Source: a virus. From it: 64,000 bases of DNA. The notes beneath the pieces are model-generated. The model was not told the DNA's origin, did not search any database, and saw nothing but the letters and a program-made list of their open reading frames with translations. Location of the stretch: positions 145,444 to 209,443 of the IMG/VR virus record IMGVR_UViG_3300043446_003193. One strand, given 5' to 3'. Below, in pieces: positions 34,345-42,055 of the stretch (position 1 is its first letter; every line of letters starts with the position of its first letter). The position numbers were made by a program, and so were the translations under genes.

Positions 34345-37300
34345 ATCCATTCTCTTTTTTTATTTCTATTAATCCATCTACGATATCTCTCATAGCATCT
34401 AAGTGAGAAATAACCCAAATGAAATCAAATTGAGTTTTAAGATATTGCATCATTCCGAATAGGGATGATAGATTATCACTATCTAATGTACCAAATCCCT
34501 CATCAATCACTAAGAAGTTTGGTCTAGGTAATCCACATATGTTTATCAATGCAACTCTGATTGCTAAACCACTAATAAACTTTTCCATACCACTACACAT
34601 TTCTAATGCCCATTCTTGATCCTCGTAAACTATCTTTGCGTTGATATTCTTGCCATCTACTTCCATTACAACCCCGAAATCAACTACTTGTCCTAAGATA
34701 TTATTTACTTCCGTTTGAATAACCGGTAATGCTTTAGAAATTAATTCATATGGAATACCATCTCTCTTTACAGCATCTAAATAATAGGTGTATAGGCGGT
34801 TCTTTTCTTCTAAATCCTTAACTTCATCCATTTTAGCTTTGATACCGTCTATAAACGATTGCAATTGAGAAATAGAACCATTTACAGAAGTTATATCTTT
34901 ATTAATTTGTTTAATTACTTTATCAACTTCTGATTTAAGAATTTCTTTTTCTTTAATTTGTTTTTCTAATTGTTTGTTTGTTTCAATTGTATCTTCGTTT
35001 TCGTAATATTTTTCAATATCTTCTTCAACTTTATCCAATTGAGTTTGTAATAATTCTTCTTTTGTTTCTAAACCTTTGTATTCCATTTCGGCTTTCTCTA
35101 ATATAACTTTTATTCTGGAATATCTTGTTTTGATTTCTTGTAATTCATTATATTGTTCTTCTACACCTTCCATAGTATCCAATGTTTGTTGAATACCTGT
35201 ACAATTAACCAATGCTTCTCTAAATTCTTCTTTCAATTGAGGTAATAATTCTTTTACTCTCATTGCATCTTTTACAAAAGTATTATCACAACAAAACTCA
35301 CAATTTGGGTCGTATTTATGATTATTCAAATGTGCAATCGTTTCTTCTGCAGAACTTACATGCACTTTTGCAATATCATAAGTTTTAGTTGCTTCGGTTA
35401 ATGCTTTTTGTTCTTTTTGATAATTTGAATATGCCGTTTCAATATCAACGCCGCCAAATGATTTCTTATCTTCTATTGATTGTGATAATTCATTAAGGGT
35501 ATTGGTATGATTTTCTATTTTAGTTTCAGTATTGGTATATTCCGTTTCTAAATCTTCAATTTGTTTTGTAATTAATTTTCTTTTATCTTCCAAAGTGGGT
35601 AAATCTAAATTAGAATCAATTGGTGCAAGTTGTCTTGTTAATCCTAACACCTCGTTCTCAATACTTTCTTTTATTTTTGCTTCAGAATTTAATTGTTGTT
35701 GTAATTCTTTTAATTCACCTTTTTTATATTTAATCTCAATACCTTTATTTGCCAATTCTGTTGTAAAATCAGTTTTCTTAAAATTTTTGATAAGAACACT
35801 TACTTCTCTAATATCTTCTACTGCTGTATCAAACAACTTATCAAAGATATTCAATCCCATAAATTGTGCCAATAAATCTTTTCTTTCACTTTGTGATTTA
35901 TCAATGAATAGTGCATTATTCCCTTGCAGAGATAATGCAGTTAATACGAAATCCTCATACTTACCAACATATTGTTCAATGATGGTGTTTGTATCTCTTC
36001 TTTCTGTTCCATTAAGTGAAGTTCTTTCATCTCCATCCATTTTATAGAACTCAACATCTACTTTTACATTCTTTCCTTTGTTGATTGTTTTAGCAGTTCT
36101 TTCAATAAAATATCTTTCACCATTAATATCAAATTCTAACTTACATTTGAAATCGGTTTTACGATTATTCATTATGTTTGCTGCTTTGAATGCTCTACTA
36201 CTCTTATCGTATAAACAAAATGAAATAGAGTCAAATAGAGATGATTTACCACTTGCATTTGGTGCAAATAATCCCATCAATCCGTTTAATTTACTGAAAT
36301 CAATAACATTGTCCTCACCATAGGAGAACATGTTACTAAACTCAAACTTTATAGGTTTCCATTGGATATTTCTTGCAACATCATCTAATACAATTCTACT
36401 ATTAATATCTCTATTGATTGTTTCCAATTCAGATAAATCTTTATCTGTCACAAATGGCATCATTCTCTTAACATAATCATGTATTAAAGAGTTTTGATGG
36501 TTTACATCTGTAATATCTTCAAAATCTAATTTGTTTTGTCTATTTCCGGTCTTTAATTTGGAAAGTGAATCCGTTCTAATGATTGTAAAATCTTCAAGTC
36601 CGTATCTCATCTTAATTTCTGTCAATACTTTCTTTGTATCGGCAGTATCGGTATTAGATAAACGAACTCTCAATCTTGCATTCTTTGGCATATTGTTTAC
36701 AACCGGAACTACACCATTATCTACATCCAAAGTATAATAACCATAATCGTTTGGTAAATCAACACTCTCATAAGTTAGAGTATCCATATCCCAAACTAAG
36801 AAACCATGTTTATCTAATGTTTCACCGAAGTTTTGTTGAACCAATGAACCAGCATAAACTACCTTACAACCTGCCGGACTAATCATCTCTTGTCTTTTAT
36901 GAATATCACCCAATAGAGCTAAATCATATCCATCAAATATATCGGTTGTAAAATGTCTACTACTAACCACATAACCCACATCCGTAATAGAATTATCCAC
37001 GGGGCCGTGGAATAATGCAATCTTTGTTTTTGCATCAATATCTTCTGCTTTAGGCCAATTATCTTTATTATCAAAAATAGAATAAACAGCGAATGCAGTA
37101 TCACCATATTTCCAAACTTGTGTATCTCTTAAATAATAAAAATTATCCAAATTCAATGCTTCTACAATTGGAGTAAGAACATCAATTCTATCCAAATTAT
37201 TCATATTACAATCGTGATTACCTGTAATAAGAATTGTAGGTGCTAATTTTGCACACTCCGTAAATAACCAACTAATCTCTCTAACTAATTCAGGAGACAT

Positions 37301-37471
37301 TTCCAATTTAGCATGAGCAATATCACCTGCTAAATAAATGATTGCATTTTCCGTTCCTCTATTACGGATTTCCTCAAACATTTTTTCAAATACTTGTCTA
37401 TACTCTTTGTGTCGTTTCACGTTACGGATATGTACGTCCGCAATATGGTAAATTGTTTTTAATTTACTCAT
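34325..37471 (-). CDS. gp47-gp46: Fused Mre11-Rad50 (gp47-gp46, SbcD-SbcC) recombination nuclease
   Basis: 1048 residues in one frame. Residues 1-330 are a Mre11-type phosphoesterase: ADVHI (D12, H14), LAGDIAH, the GNHD motif, FHGPVD and LLGDIHK. Residues about 370-1048 are a Rad50-type ABC ATPase: GLFAPNASGKSS Walker A (about 397-408), a long coiled coil with a zinc-hook CEFC (about 721-724), signature CSGMEKF (about 957), and Walker B FLVIDEGFG. T4 makes these as separate gp47 and gp46. The fusion forces 1:1 stoichiometry. It follows the primase with a four-base ATGA overlap, so both probably share the promoter at 38415-38445. It acts in end resection and recombination-dependent replication. 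Confidence 0.95.
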   Translation of the reverse strand: MSKLKTIYHIADVHIRNVKRHKEYRQVFEKMFEEIRNRGTENAIIYLAGDIAHAKLEMSPELVREISWLFTECAKLAPTILITGNHDCNMNNLDRIDVLTPIVEALNLDNFYYLRDTQVWKYGDTAFAVYSIFDNKDNWPKAEDIDAKTKIALFHGPVDNSITDVGYVVSSRHFTTDIFDGYDLALLGDIHKRQEMISPAGCKVVYAGSLVQQNFGETLDKHGFLVWDMDTLTYESVDLPNDYGYYTLDVDNGVVPVVNNMPKNARLRVRLSNTDTADTKKVLTEIKMRYGLEDFTIIRTDSLSKLKTGNRQNKLDFEDITDVNHQNSLIHDYVKRMMPFVTDKDLSELETINRDINSRIVLDDVARNIQWKPIKFEFSNMFSYGEDNVIDFSKLNGLMGLFAPNASGKSSLFDSISFCLYDKSSRAFKAANIMNNRKTDFKCKLEFDINGERYFIERTAKTINKGKNVKVDVEFYKMDGDERTSLNGTERRDTNTIIEQYVGKYEDFVLTALSLQGNNALFIDKSQSERKDLLAQFMGLNIFDKLFDTAVEDIREVSVLIKNFKKTDFTTELANKGIEIKYKKGELKELQQQLNSEAKIKESIENEVLGLTRQLAPIDSNLDLPTLEDKRKLITKQIEDLETEYTNTETKIENHTNTLNELSQSIEDKKSFGGVDIETAYSNYQKEQKALTEATKTYDIAKVHVSSAEETIAHLNNHKYDPNCEFCCDNTFVKDAMRVKELLPQLKEEFREALVNCTGIQQTLDTMEGVEEQYNELQEIKTRYSRIKVILEKAEMEYKGLETKEELLQTQLDKVEEDIEKYYENEDTIETNKQLEKQIKEKEILKSEVDKVIKQINKDITSVNGSISQLQSFIDGIKAKMDEVKDLEEKNRLYTYYLDAVKRDGIPYELISKALPVIQTEVNNILGQVVDFGVVMEVDGKNINAKIVYEDQEWALEMCSGMEKFISGLAIRVALINICGLPRPNFLVIDEGFGTLDSDNLSSLFGMMQYLKTQFDFIWVISHLDAMRDIVDGLIEIKKENGFSKIDF

Positions 37472-38409
37472 AAACTATTTATTTTATTTAACAATAATTC
37501 TTCCGAAGTAAATTCTTTAGTTTTCTTTAGTTCTTCGTAGAATTTTTCATACCCCATATCGGCGGCATCTTTATCTTTTAAATACATCATTTTAACCTGT
37601 ATTCCATTCTTTCTAAAATACTCTGCTGCTTTCAATGCCTCACTTATCGCATCGTTATCTAATGAAATAATGATATCACTAACACCACTCATAAAGATTT
37701 TCTCAACTAATGATTTTGAAGGAAACTTACCTAATAGTGGAATGGCATTTCTTTTAATTGTAATTGCATCAAATACACCCTCACAAAGTATAATTGGTTC
37801 ATTCCAATTTACCTGAGAATCAAAACAAATTATATTTTTACTAATTGGTGGGTTTTTATATTTCATCTTCTCTTCTGGATAATAAGAACGAGAAACAAAA
37901 TAATTTAATGAACCATCGGAATTATAAGAAGGTATAATAACCCTTCTAGCGTATAATCCTTCCATACAATATCCTATATTATATTTTATAATATCTTTTT
38001 CAGTAATACCCCTTTCAGTAAGATAATGCATGGCATGTTTATATTCAGGATTAAACCCTTTAGGAACCTCATTAAGAGGTTTAAATTCTTTTGGTAGGGA
38101 AATGAACACCTTTGTATCGGCATCCTCTAATTGTGGGTTATATTGAGAATCTCCATATATTTCTCTAATAATAGAAATAGTCTTTCTATCAACATCCAAC
38201 TTTTTTAATAAGGATGTTAGTTTTTTACCACCACTATTACACGTCCAACAATGCCACTTTTGAGTTTCGGTATTAACTTGTAACTTTTGTTTGTGGTGAT
38301 TACAAAACGGGCAATAAAATGCCAATTCGTTACCCCTTAATACGGAATAACTACCCAACGCATTAGATAGCGTGGTCGTAACTATATTTTTATCAGTTTG
38401 CTTCAACAC
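37468..38409 (-). CDS. DnaG-type primase (zinc ribbon and TOPRIM)
   Basis: About 313 residues. The N-terminal zinc ribbon has YCPFCNHH and WHCWTC; the TOPRIM part has IILCEGVFDAI and ISLDNDA, the acidic metal-binding steps of DnaG-type primases. It makes RNA primers for lagging-strand synthesis. The frame opens at a TTG at 38427, but that codon falls within a host-type promoter (38415-38445), so I place the start at GTG 38407-38409, four bases past the TATATTAC box; a TTG follows directly as another candidate. This would give a leaderless mRNA. The Mre11-Rad50 gene follows with an ATGA overlap. Confidence 0.88.
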   Translation of the reverse strand: MLKQTDKNIVTTTLSNALGSYSVLRGNELAFYCPFCNHHKQKLQVNTETQKWHCWTCNSGGKKLTSLLKKLDVDRKTISIIREIYGDSQYNPQLEDADTKVFISLPKEFKPLNEVPKGFNPEYKHAMHYLTERGITEKDIIKYNIGYCMEGLYARRVIIPSYNSDGSLNYFVSRSYYPEEKMKYKNPPISKNIICFDSQVNWNEPIILCEGVFDAITIKRNAIPLLGKFPSKSLVEKIFMSGVSDIIISLDNDAISEALKAAEYFRKNGIQVKMMYLKDKDAADMGYEKFYEELKKTKEFTSEELLLNKINSL

Positions 38410-38414
38410 AACTG

Positions 38415-38445
38415 TAATATACAACAAATATTTGATATTACCAAA
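38415..38445 (-). promoter_or_regulatory. Host-type promoter for primase/Mre11-Rad50 operon
   Basis: Minus strand: TTTGGTAAT at the upstream end, 20 bases between TTTG and TATATTAC, within the 53-base gap after the endonuclease I gene. It matches the site before the UV endonuclease at both boxes. Confidence 0.7.
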
Positions 38446-38462
38446 TATTTACATAAGTATTT

Positions 38463-38876
38463 TTACTCAGAAAACCAAGAATCCGGTATTTCTTTATCTG
38501 CATACTTAAATCCGTGTTTATCACACCAATCTCCGTATGTAGTTTTGGATTTTTTGTTGATTTTATTCTTAGAATTGGAAAATACGAATCGTATATCTAA
38601 ATTAGGATTTTGTTCCTTTACCAGTAAGTGTTTCTTACGGTCTGCAATTACAAACCTACCCTTTGTTTCTACTCTTATCCCGTTTGGTAACTTAAAATCA
38701 GGATTGTAAGTATGTTCAGAAGCAGGTATAGTATAAGATACTTTTTCGGATTCATATTGAACCTCAATACCCCTAGCTGAAATTTGATTAGAAATGTTTT
38801 CTTCAAGACCTGACTTAAACCCATACTTTTTTGCAACCCATTTAGGATTGTTCTTTTTTGTAACTTTTTTAGCCAT
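38463..38876 (-). CDS. T7-type endonuclease I, Holliday-junction resolvase
   Basis: 137 residues, close to T7 gp3 (149). The match runs along the whole chain: FKSGLEENISNQISARGI (T7 SGLEDKVSKQLESKGI), YTIPASEHTYNPDFKLPNGI and VETKG, then DRKKHLLVKEQNPNLDIRFV, and YGDWCDKHGFKYADKEIP. Catalytic residues corresponding to T7 E20, D55, E65 and K67 are E25, D60, E70 and K72; the T7 E35 place is Gln 40. The enzyme cuts branched DNA before packaging. T4 uses the unrelated endonuclease VII instead. It is six bases after the 70-residue gene, behind a late box. Confidence 0.95.
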   Translation of the reverse strand: MAKKVTKKNNPKWVAKKYGFKSGLEENISNQISARGIEVQYESEKVSYTIPASEHTYNPDFKLPNGIRVETKGRFVIADRKKHLLVKEQNPNLDIRFVFSNSKNKINKKSKTTYGDWCDKHGFKYADKEIPDSWFSE

Positions 38877-38881
38877 TAAGT

Positions 38882-39094
38882 TTATTTAGTTTTTAATGTG
38901 TCTGAGTATTTTTTCTCATTCACTTCTCCACCTCTACCTGTTTTAAATTTAGCCGCAGTTAATACTTGCTCATCTGCTTTTTTCAAATCATTTGTAGTAT
39001 ATGGAGTTTTTGCTGCAACACCAGCGTCAAATCCAATTTTATCAACACCTAATGCTGATTGTTGTGCTTTGTATGTATCTAATATTGTTGCCAT
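38882..39094 (-). CDS. Small hypothetical protein before endonuclease I (70 aa)
   Basis: Hydrophilic, Lys/Thr-rich protein (MATILDTYKAQQSALGVDKI, ending NEKKYSDTLKTK) with no recognised family, membrane segment or Cys motif. It is the first gene of a two-gene unit with endonuclease I, and an ATATTTATA box lies 16 bases before its start, so late expression is expected. It could be a small virion protein. Confidence 0.65.
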   Translation of the reverse strand: MATILDTYKAQQSALGVDKIGFDAGVAAKTPYTTNDLKKADEQVLTAAKFKTGRGGEVNEKKYSDTLKTK

Positions 39095-39110
39095 CTGTTT
39101 TGTATTTTAA

Positions 39111-39119
39111 ATATAAATA
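39111..39119 (-). promoter_or_regulatory. Putative late promoter box (ATATTTATA) before 70-aa gene
   Basis: ATATTTATA on the minus strand in the 30-base gap between the 317-residue gene and the 70-residue gene. Confidence 0.65.
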
Positions 39120-39124
39120 TAAGA

Positions 39125-40078
39125 TTATGTGTCAAATCGTACAATAAAATTAACTGTCAAATCATGTTCTGACTTTATTGGTTGTGGTAATTTTGCAACC
39201 GCCAATAAATCACAGTTATCATCATACAATCCAATTGTTGTAATAAATGGTGCTAAAAAAGAGCCAGTTGAATCTACCGAACTACTAACATCCCAATGAT
39301 CAAACCCACCTGATATAGCGGAATTTACAGATGAACCAAATCTATAATCTAATATATCACCATTTTCTAATACTGATTTTTTACGAATGTATTTTGCGGG
39401 TTGGGTTGTATATAATTTTTGTATTTTATTATCTGCTGTGTTTAATTCATATTCTCCACCAACACTAACTATTGCAGTTGGATTTGTTGAAACATTGAAT
39501 TCATCTTGCTCACAAATCAAAAGATATTCGTGCTCATAAATTGTTTCGGTAGATTTATATTGTATATCCCATGTACCACCTAATTTTGAATTAGAACCAC
39601 TTGTAATTACAACCAATCCTTGATTGTAAAATACATTTCCAATTCTATGATTACTTCCGCTCAATACTAAATTACTATACTTATCATCTACATAGTAAGT
39701 TCCACCATCATTTAATAAAACCGAACCCTTTTTTATTCCATCACCAATACAATTTTGTGGTATTGATATTACTTTTGCTGAACCACTTAAAAATCTTTCT
39801 GGATTTGTTTCATCATATACATTTGTTTTACTACCTAATCTATAAAATGGGTCATTTTCTTTTCCATTATAAAATTGGGCTCTAAGCTGTCCAAATACAG
39901 AATATTTGTTATATATTGACCCACTTAATAATCCGGTAGTAATTGTATTTGCATCATTAGATGTATAGTTACCATCTACTGCTTCCAATAGTGTAACTCC
40001 TGCTGATGTTTTATCCCATTCTTTATAAGCTTTGAATGGTCTAATACTAATATCTGATTTAGGTATTCTTTTTAACAT
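39125..40078 (-). CDS. Virion structural protein, paralogue of upstream 407-aa protein
   Basis: 317 residues, beta-rich with many Ser-Gly steps (SGSIYNKYSVFG, SGSNHRIGN). The C-terminus TIGLYDDNCDLLAVAKLPQP closely resembles that of the 407-residue protein upstream (TVGLYDDANELLAVAKTSKP), and both end in a similar hydrophobic strand, so they share at least a C-terminal domain. The product is probably a tail or baseplate component. It has its own late box and lies after the terminator of the 407-residue gene. Confidence 0.7.
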   Translation of the reverse strand: MLKRIPKSDISIRPFKAYKEWDKTSAGVTLLEAVDGNYTSNDANTITTGLLSGSIYNKYSVFGQLRAQFYNGKENDPFYRLGSKTNVYDETNPERFLSGSAKVISIPQNCIGDGIKKGSVLLNDGGTYYVDDKYSNLVLSGSNHRIGNVFYNQGLVVITSGSNSKLGGTWDIQYKSTETIYEHEYLLICEQDEFNVSTNPTAIVSVGGEYELNTADNKIQKLYTTQPAKYIRKKSVLENGDILDYRFGSSVNSAISGGFDHWDVSSSVDSTGSFLAPFITTIGLYDDNCDLLAVAKLPQPIKSEHDLTVNFIVRFDT

Positions 40079-40084
40079 ATCGTA

Positions 40085-40093
40085 TATAAATAT
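40085..40093 (-). promoter_or_regulatory. Putative late promoter box (ATATTTATA) for 317-aa gene
   Basis: ATATTTATA six bases before the ATG at 40078, immediately after the terminator at 40103-40127. Confidence 0.65.
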
Positions 40094-40102
40094 CTCAAAA
40101 CT

Positions 40103-40127
40103 AAAAACCCACCAAATTAAGGTGGGT
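40103..40127 (-). terminator. Rho-independent terminator after 407-aa structural gene
   Basis: On the minus strand ACCCACC and GGTGGGT form a 7-bp GC-rich stem around a seven-base loop, followed by a T run. It lies 24 bases after the stop codon of the 407-residue gene. Confidence 0.88.
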
Positions 40128-40151
40128 CATAGTTTTTATTTTATTCTCCGA

Positions 40152-41375
40152 TTAGAAGTCTAATTTAACTTTGATTGCAATCTCTTTATCAAAAGATTTT
40201 TCAATTGGTTTTGAAGTTTTAGCTACTGCTAATAATTCATTTGCGTCATCATACAATCCAACAGTTGTAATGAAAACCTTAGGGTCTTTTTCAAATGTTG
40301 ATTGAACGAATTGTCCAACTGAACCAGTTACGAATGTTGGGTTATTTGAGAAGTTAAATTCTCTATTGTTTGCTCTTACGAAATAATGAGAGGTTGAAAC
40401 ATTCTCAGTTCTACGAGCTTGGAAATCTGCACCTAAATTAATTGCTTTAAATAAATTGATAGAACCAGTTAAGTTGTGATAAACACCACTTTGAGAACTA
40501 GTTGCACCCGCTAAATTACCACCAACACTTGCACTTATTGCAGATGGGTTTAATAAGATAACACCCATATCAGGATAGAATAAACCATATCCTTTACCAT
40601 TTGATGCTGTGTATGTACTAATAGATGATGTTAAAGCAGAACCAATGTTTAATGAACCACTAACAATATTATAAACTCTACCTGCAGTTGTTACATTCTC
40701 ATCTGTACCACCACTATCATCAATTAATGTAATTAAACCAACTGAACCAGAAAGTTTCAATGAGAAGTTTCCTGGGTCCAATCTTTCTTTATATCTTGCT
40801 CTATTTACATTAATTGCGTAGAAATTAGTTAAATCGTGTCCAGCTGCAGTTGAACCACTATATACACTAAAGTACGGGTCAGCAGAATCTAATAATACAT
40901 TTCTAAATTGGTTATAAACCGCTTTAGTAGGCATTGTAGATGAATCATCTTGTGTTAATGTTGGTGCACCATATCCATCAACATCACCATACGCAATTGA
41001 GAATTGAACCTCTGCTGTATCTGATGATGGAGTTGCGTTATAAACATCAATATAGTACTTACCACTTGCATCTGCAACTTGTGTTGAAGATGTATAGGCA
41101 ACTGTCAATGAACCGGTATCACCACTCCATATACCAGAAGTTACTATTTCTGTTTTGTTAGTTACTTTATCAATTGCACCAAATTTTTTATAAATACCAT
41201 TTGAAATAGTATTTGTATCTGCACTAATTTGTTCTCCTTGTCCTAAAAATGTGTTTACGATTCTAACTAATTCGTTAGTATCTACCGGAGTACCTGTTGT
41301 ATTTGCAGCAGTCGCTAAGTACTGTGATAAGTTACTTGCTAAAAGGGCTCCTCTATTGTCTCTTATTAATGCCAT
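40152..41375 (-). CDS. Abundant-type virion structural protein (407 aa)
   Basis: Unnamed structural protein, Ser/Thr/Asn-rich. The conserved-looking C-terminus (NREFNFSNNPTFVTGSVGQF, then TTVGLYDDANELLAVAK and a basic final strand) recalls tail-associated structural proteins of marine T4-like phages. The N-terminus has a helical NTNELVRIVNTFLGQGEQI-type stretch. It is followed by a strong terminator, one of two at the end of structural genes here, as is the capsid gene, which hints at high expression. It comes after the 207-residue gene in the baseplate block. Confidence 0.75.
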   Translation of the reverse strand: MALIRDNRGALLASNLSQYLATAANTTGTPVDTNELVRIVNTFLGQGEQISADTNTISNGIYKKFGAIDKVTNKTEIVTSGIWSGDTGSLTVAYTSSTQVADASGKYYIDVYNATPSSDTAEVQFSIAYGDVDGYGAPTLTQDDSSTMPTKAVYNQFRNVLLDSADPYFSVYSGSTAAGHDLTNFYAINVNRARYKERLDPGNFSLKLSGSVGLITLIDDSGGTDENVTTAGRVYNIVSGSLNIGSALTSSISTYTASNGKGYGLFYPDMGVILLNPSAISASVGGNLAGATSSQSGVYHNLTGSINLFKAINLGADFQARRTENVSTSHYFVRANNREFNFSNNPTFVTGSVGQFVQSTFEKDPKVFITTVGLYDDANELLAVAKTSKPIEKSFDKEIAIKVKLDF

Positions 41376-41383
41376 AGTTTATA

Positions 41384-42007
41384 TTATTGAACGTAAGTTA
41401 CTGTTACTGGAATAGTTTGTGAACCACCCGTTTCATTACCATAAACTGTGATTGTAGTTTTGATAGTAGATGTTAATGAACGGTTAGGAATAAATTTGAA
41501 AGATAAACCTTTAGCGATAGCTGCTGTTGCAGATACATCATCACCAATGAATACTGGTACTGAACCTACGTCAGATGTTACACCTTCACCTACAATATCA
41601 CCTGCGTTTTTATTTGCCAATAGAATTGTATATCCTAAACTTCTATTTCCCGCTGGAGATGTAGTTGGTGATAAAGCAACTTCACCACTTCTTTGATTTA
41701 CTGAAATATTAGGAACACCAAATTCAACAACAGGAATTCTAGTTGTGCTTTTTGGTAATGTTACTAATTTGTATTTCATTACTTGAGTTTCATCTGGATT
41801 AGCTTCCAACACTGGCATATTTTTAATTGCCGCGTCGTAATATGCAGAACCCAATGGATGAGCTGGCTCATATAAACTGTAATCAATTTCATCATCTGCT
41901 AAAGCAAATTGAGTGATGTTAATTCCTCCACCTGCTGCTAATTTCTCTCTACCTTTTTTGGTAAGAATAGCATCTACTGTTAATTCGGTGTTACTTAAAT
42001 ATCCCAT
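41384..42007 (-). CDS. Virion structural protein (207 aa)
   Basis: The start GYLSNTELTVDAILTKKGRE followed by KLAAGGGINITQFALADDEI is a recurring head in T4-like phage structural proteins, but I do not know its function. The rest is beta-like, with a C-terminal Ig-like half (TIKTTITVYGNETGGSQTIP). It is the first gene of a unit with the 407-residue gene behind an ATATTTATA box. Tail or baseplate attachment is inferred from context. Confidence 0.75.
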   Translation of the reverse strand: MGYLSNTELTVDAILTKKGREKLAAGGGINITQFALADDEIDYSLYEPAHPLGSAYYDAAIKNMPVLEANPDETQVMKYKLVTLPKSTTRIPVVEFGVPNISVNQRSGEVALSPTTSPAGNRSLGYTILLANKNAGDIVGEGVTSDVGSVPVFIGDDVSATAAIAKGLSFKFIPNRSLTSTIKTTITVYGNETGGSQTIPVTVTYVQ

Positions 42008-42028
42008 AGTATTGTATTAATCGTTTGA

Positions 42029-42037
42029 TATAAATAT
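42029..42037 (-). promoter_or_regulatory. Putative late promoter box (ATATTTATA) for 207/407-aa genes
   Basis: ATATTTATA on the minus strand, 21 bases before the 207-residue gene. Confidence 0.65.
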
Positions 42038-42055
42038 AATAATTTTCAAATTCCG

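Noticed and set aside
35532-36047. Long plus-strand open frame (171 residues) inside the Mre11-Rad50 gene
   Set aside because: It is antisense to a gene with complete conserved motifs and has the low-complexity Ser/Leu/Asn composition produced by reversing AT-rich Lys/Glu codons.
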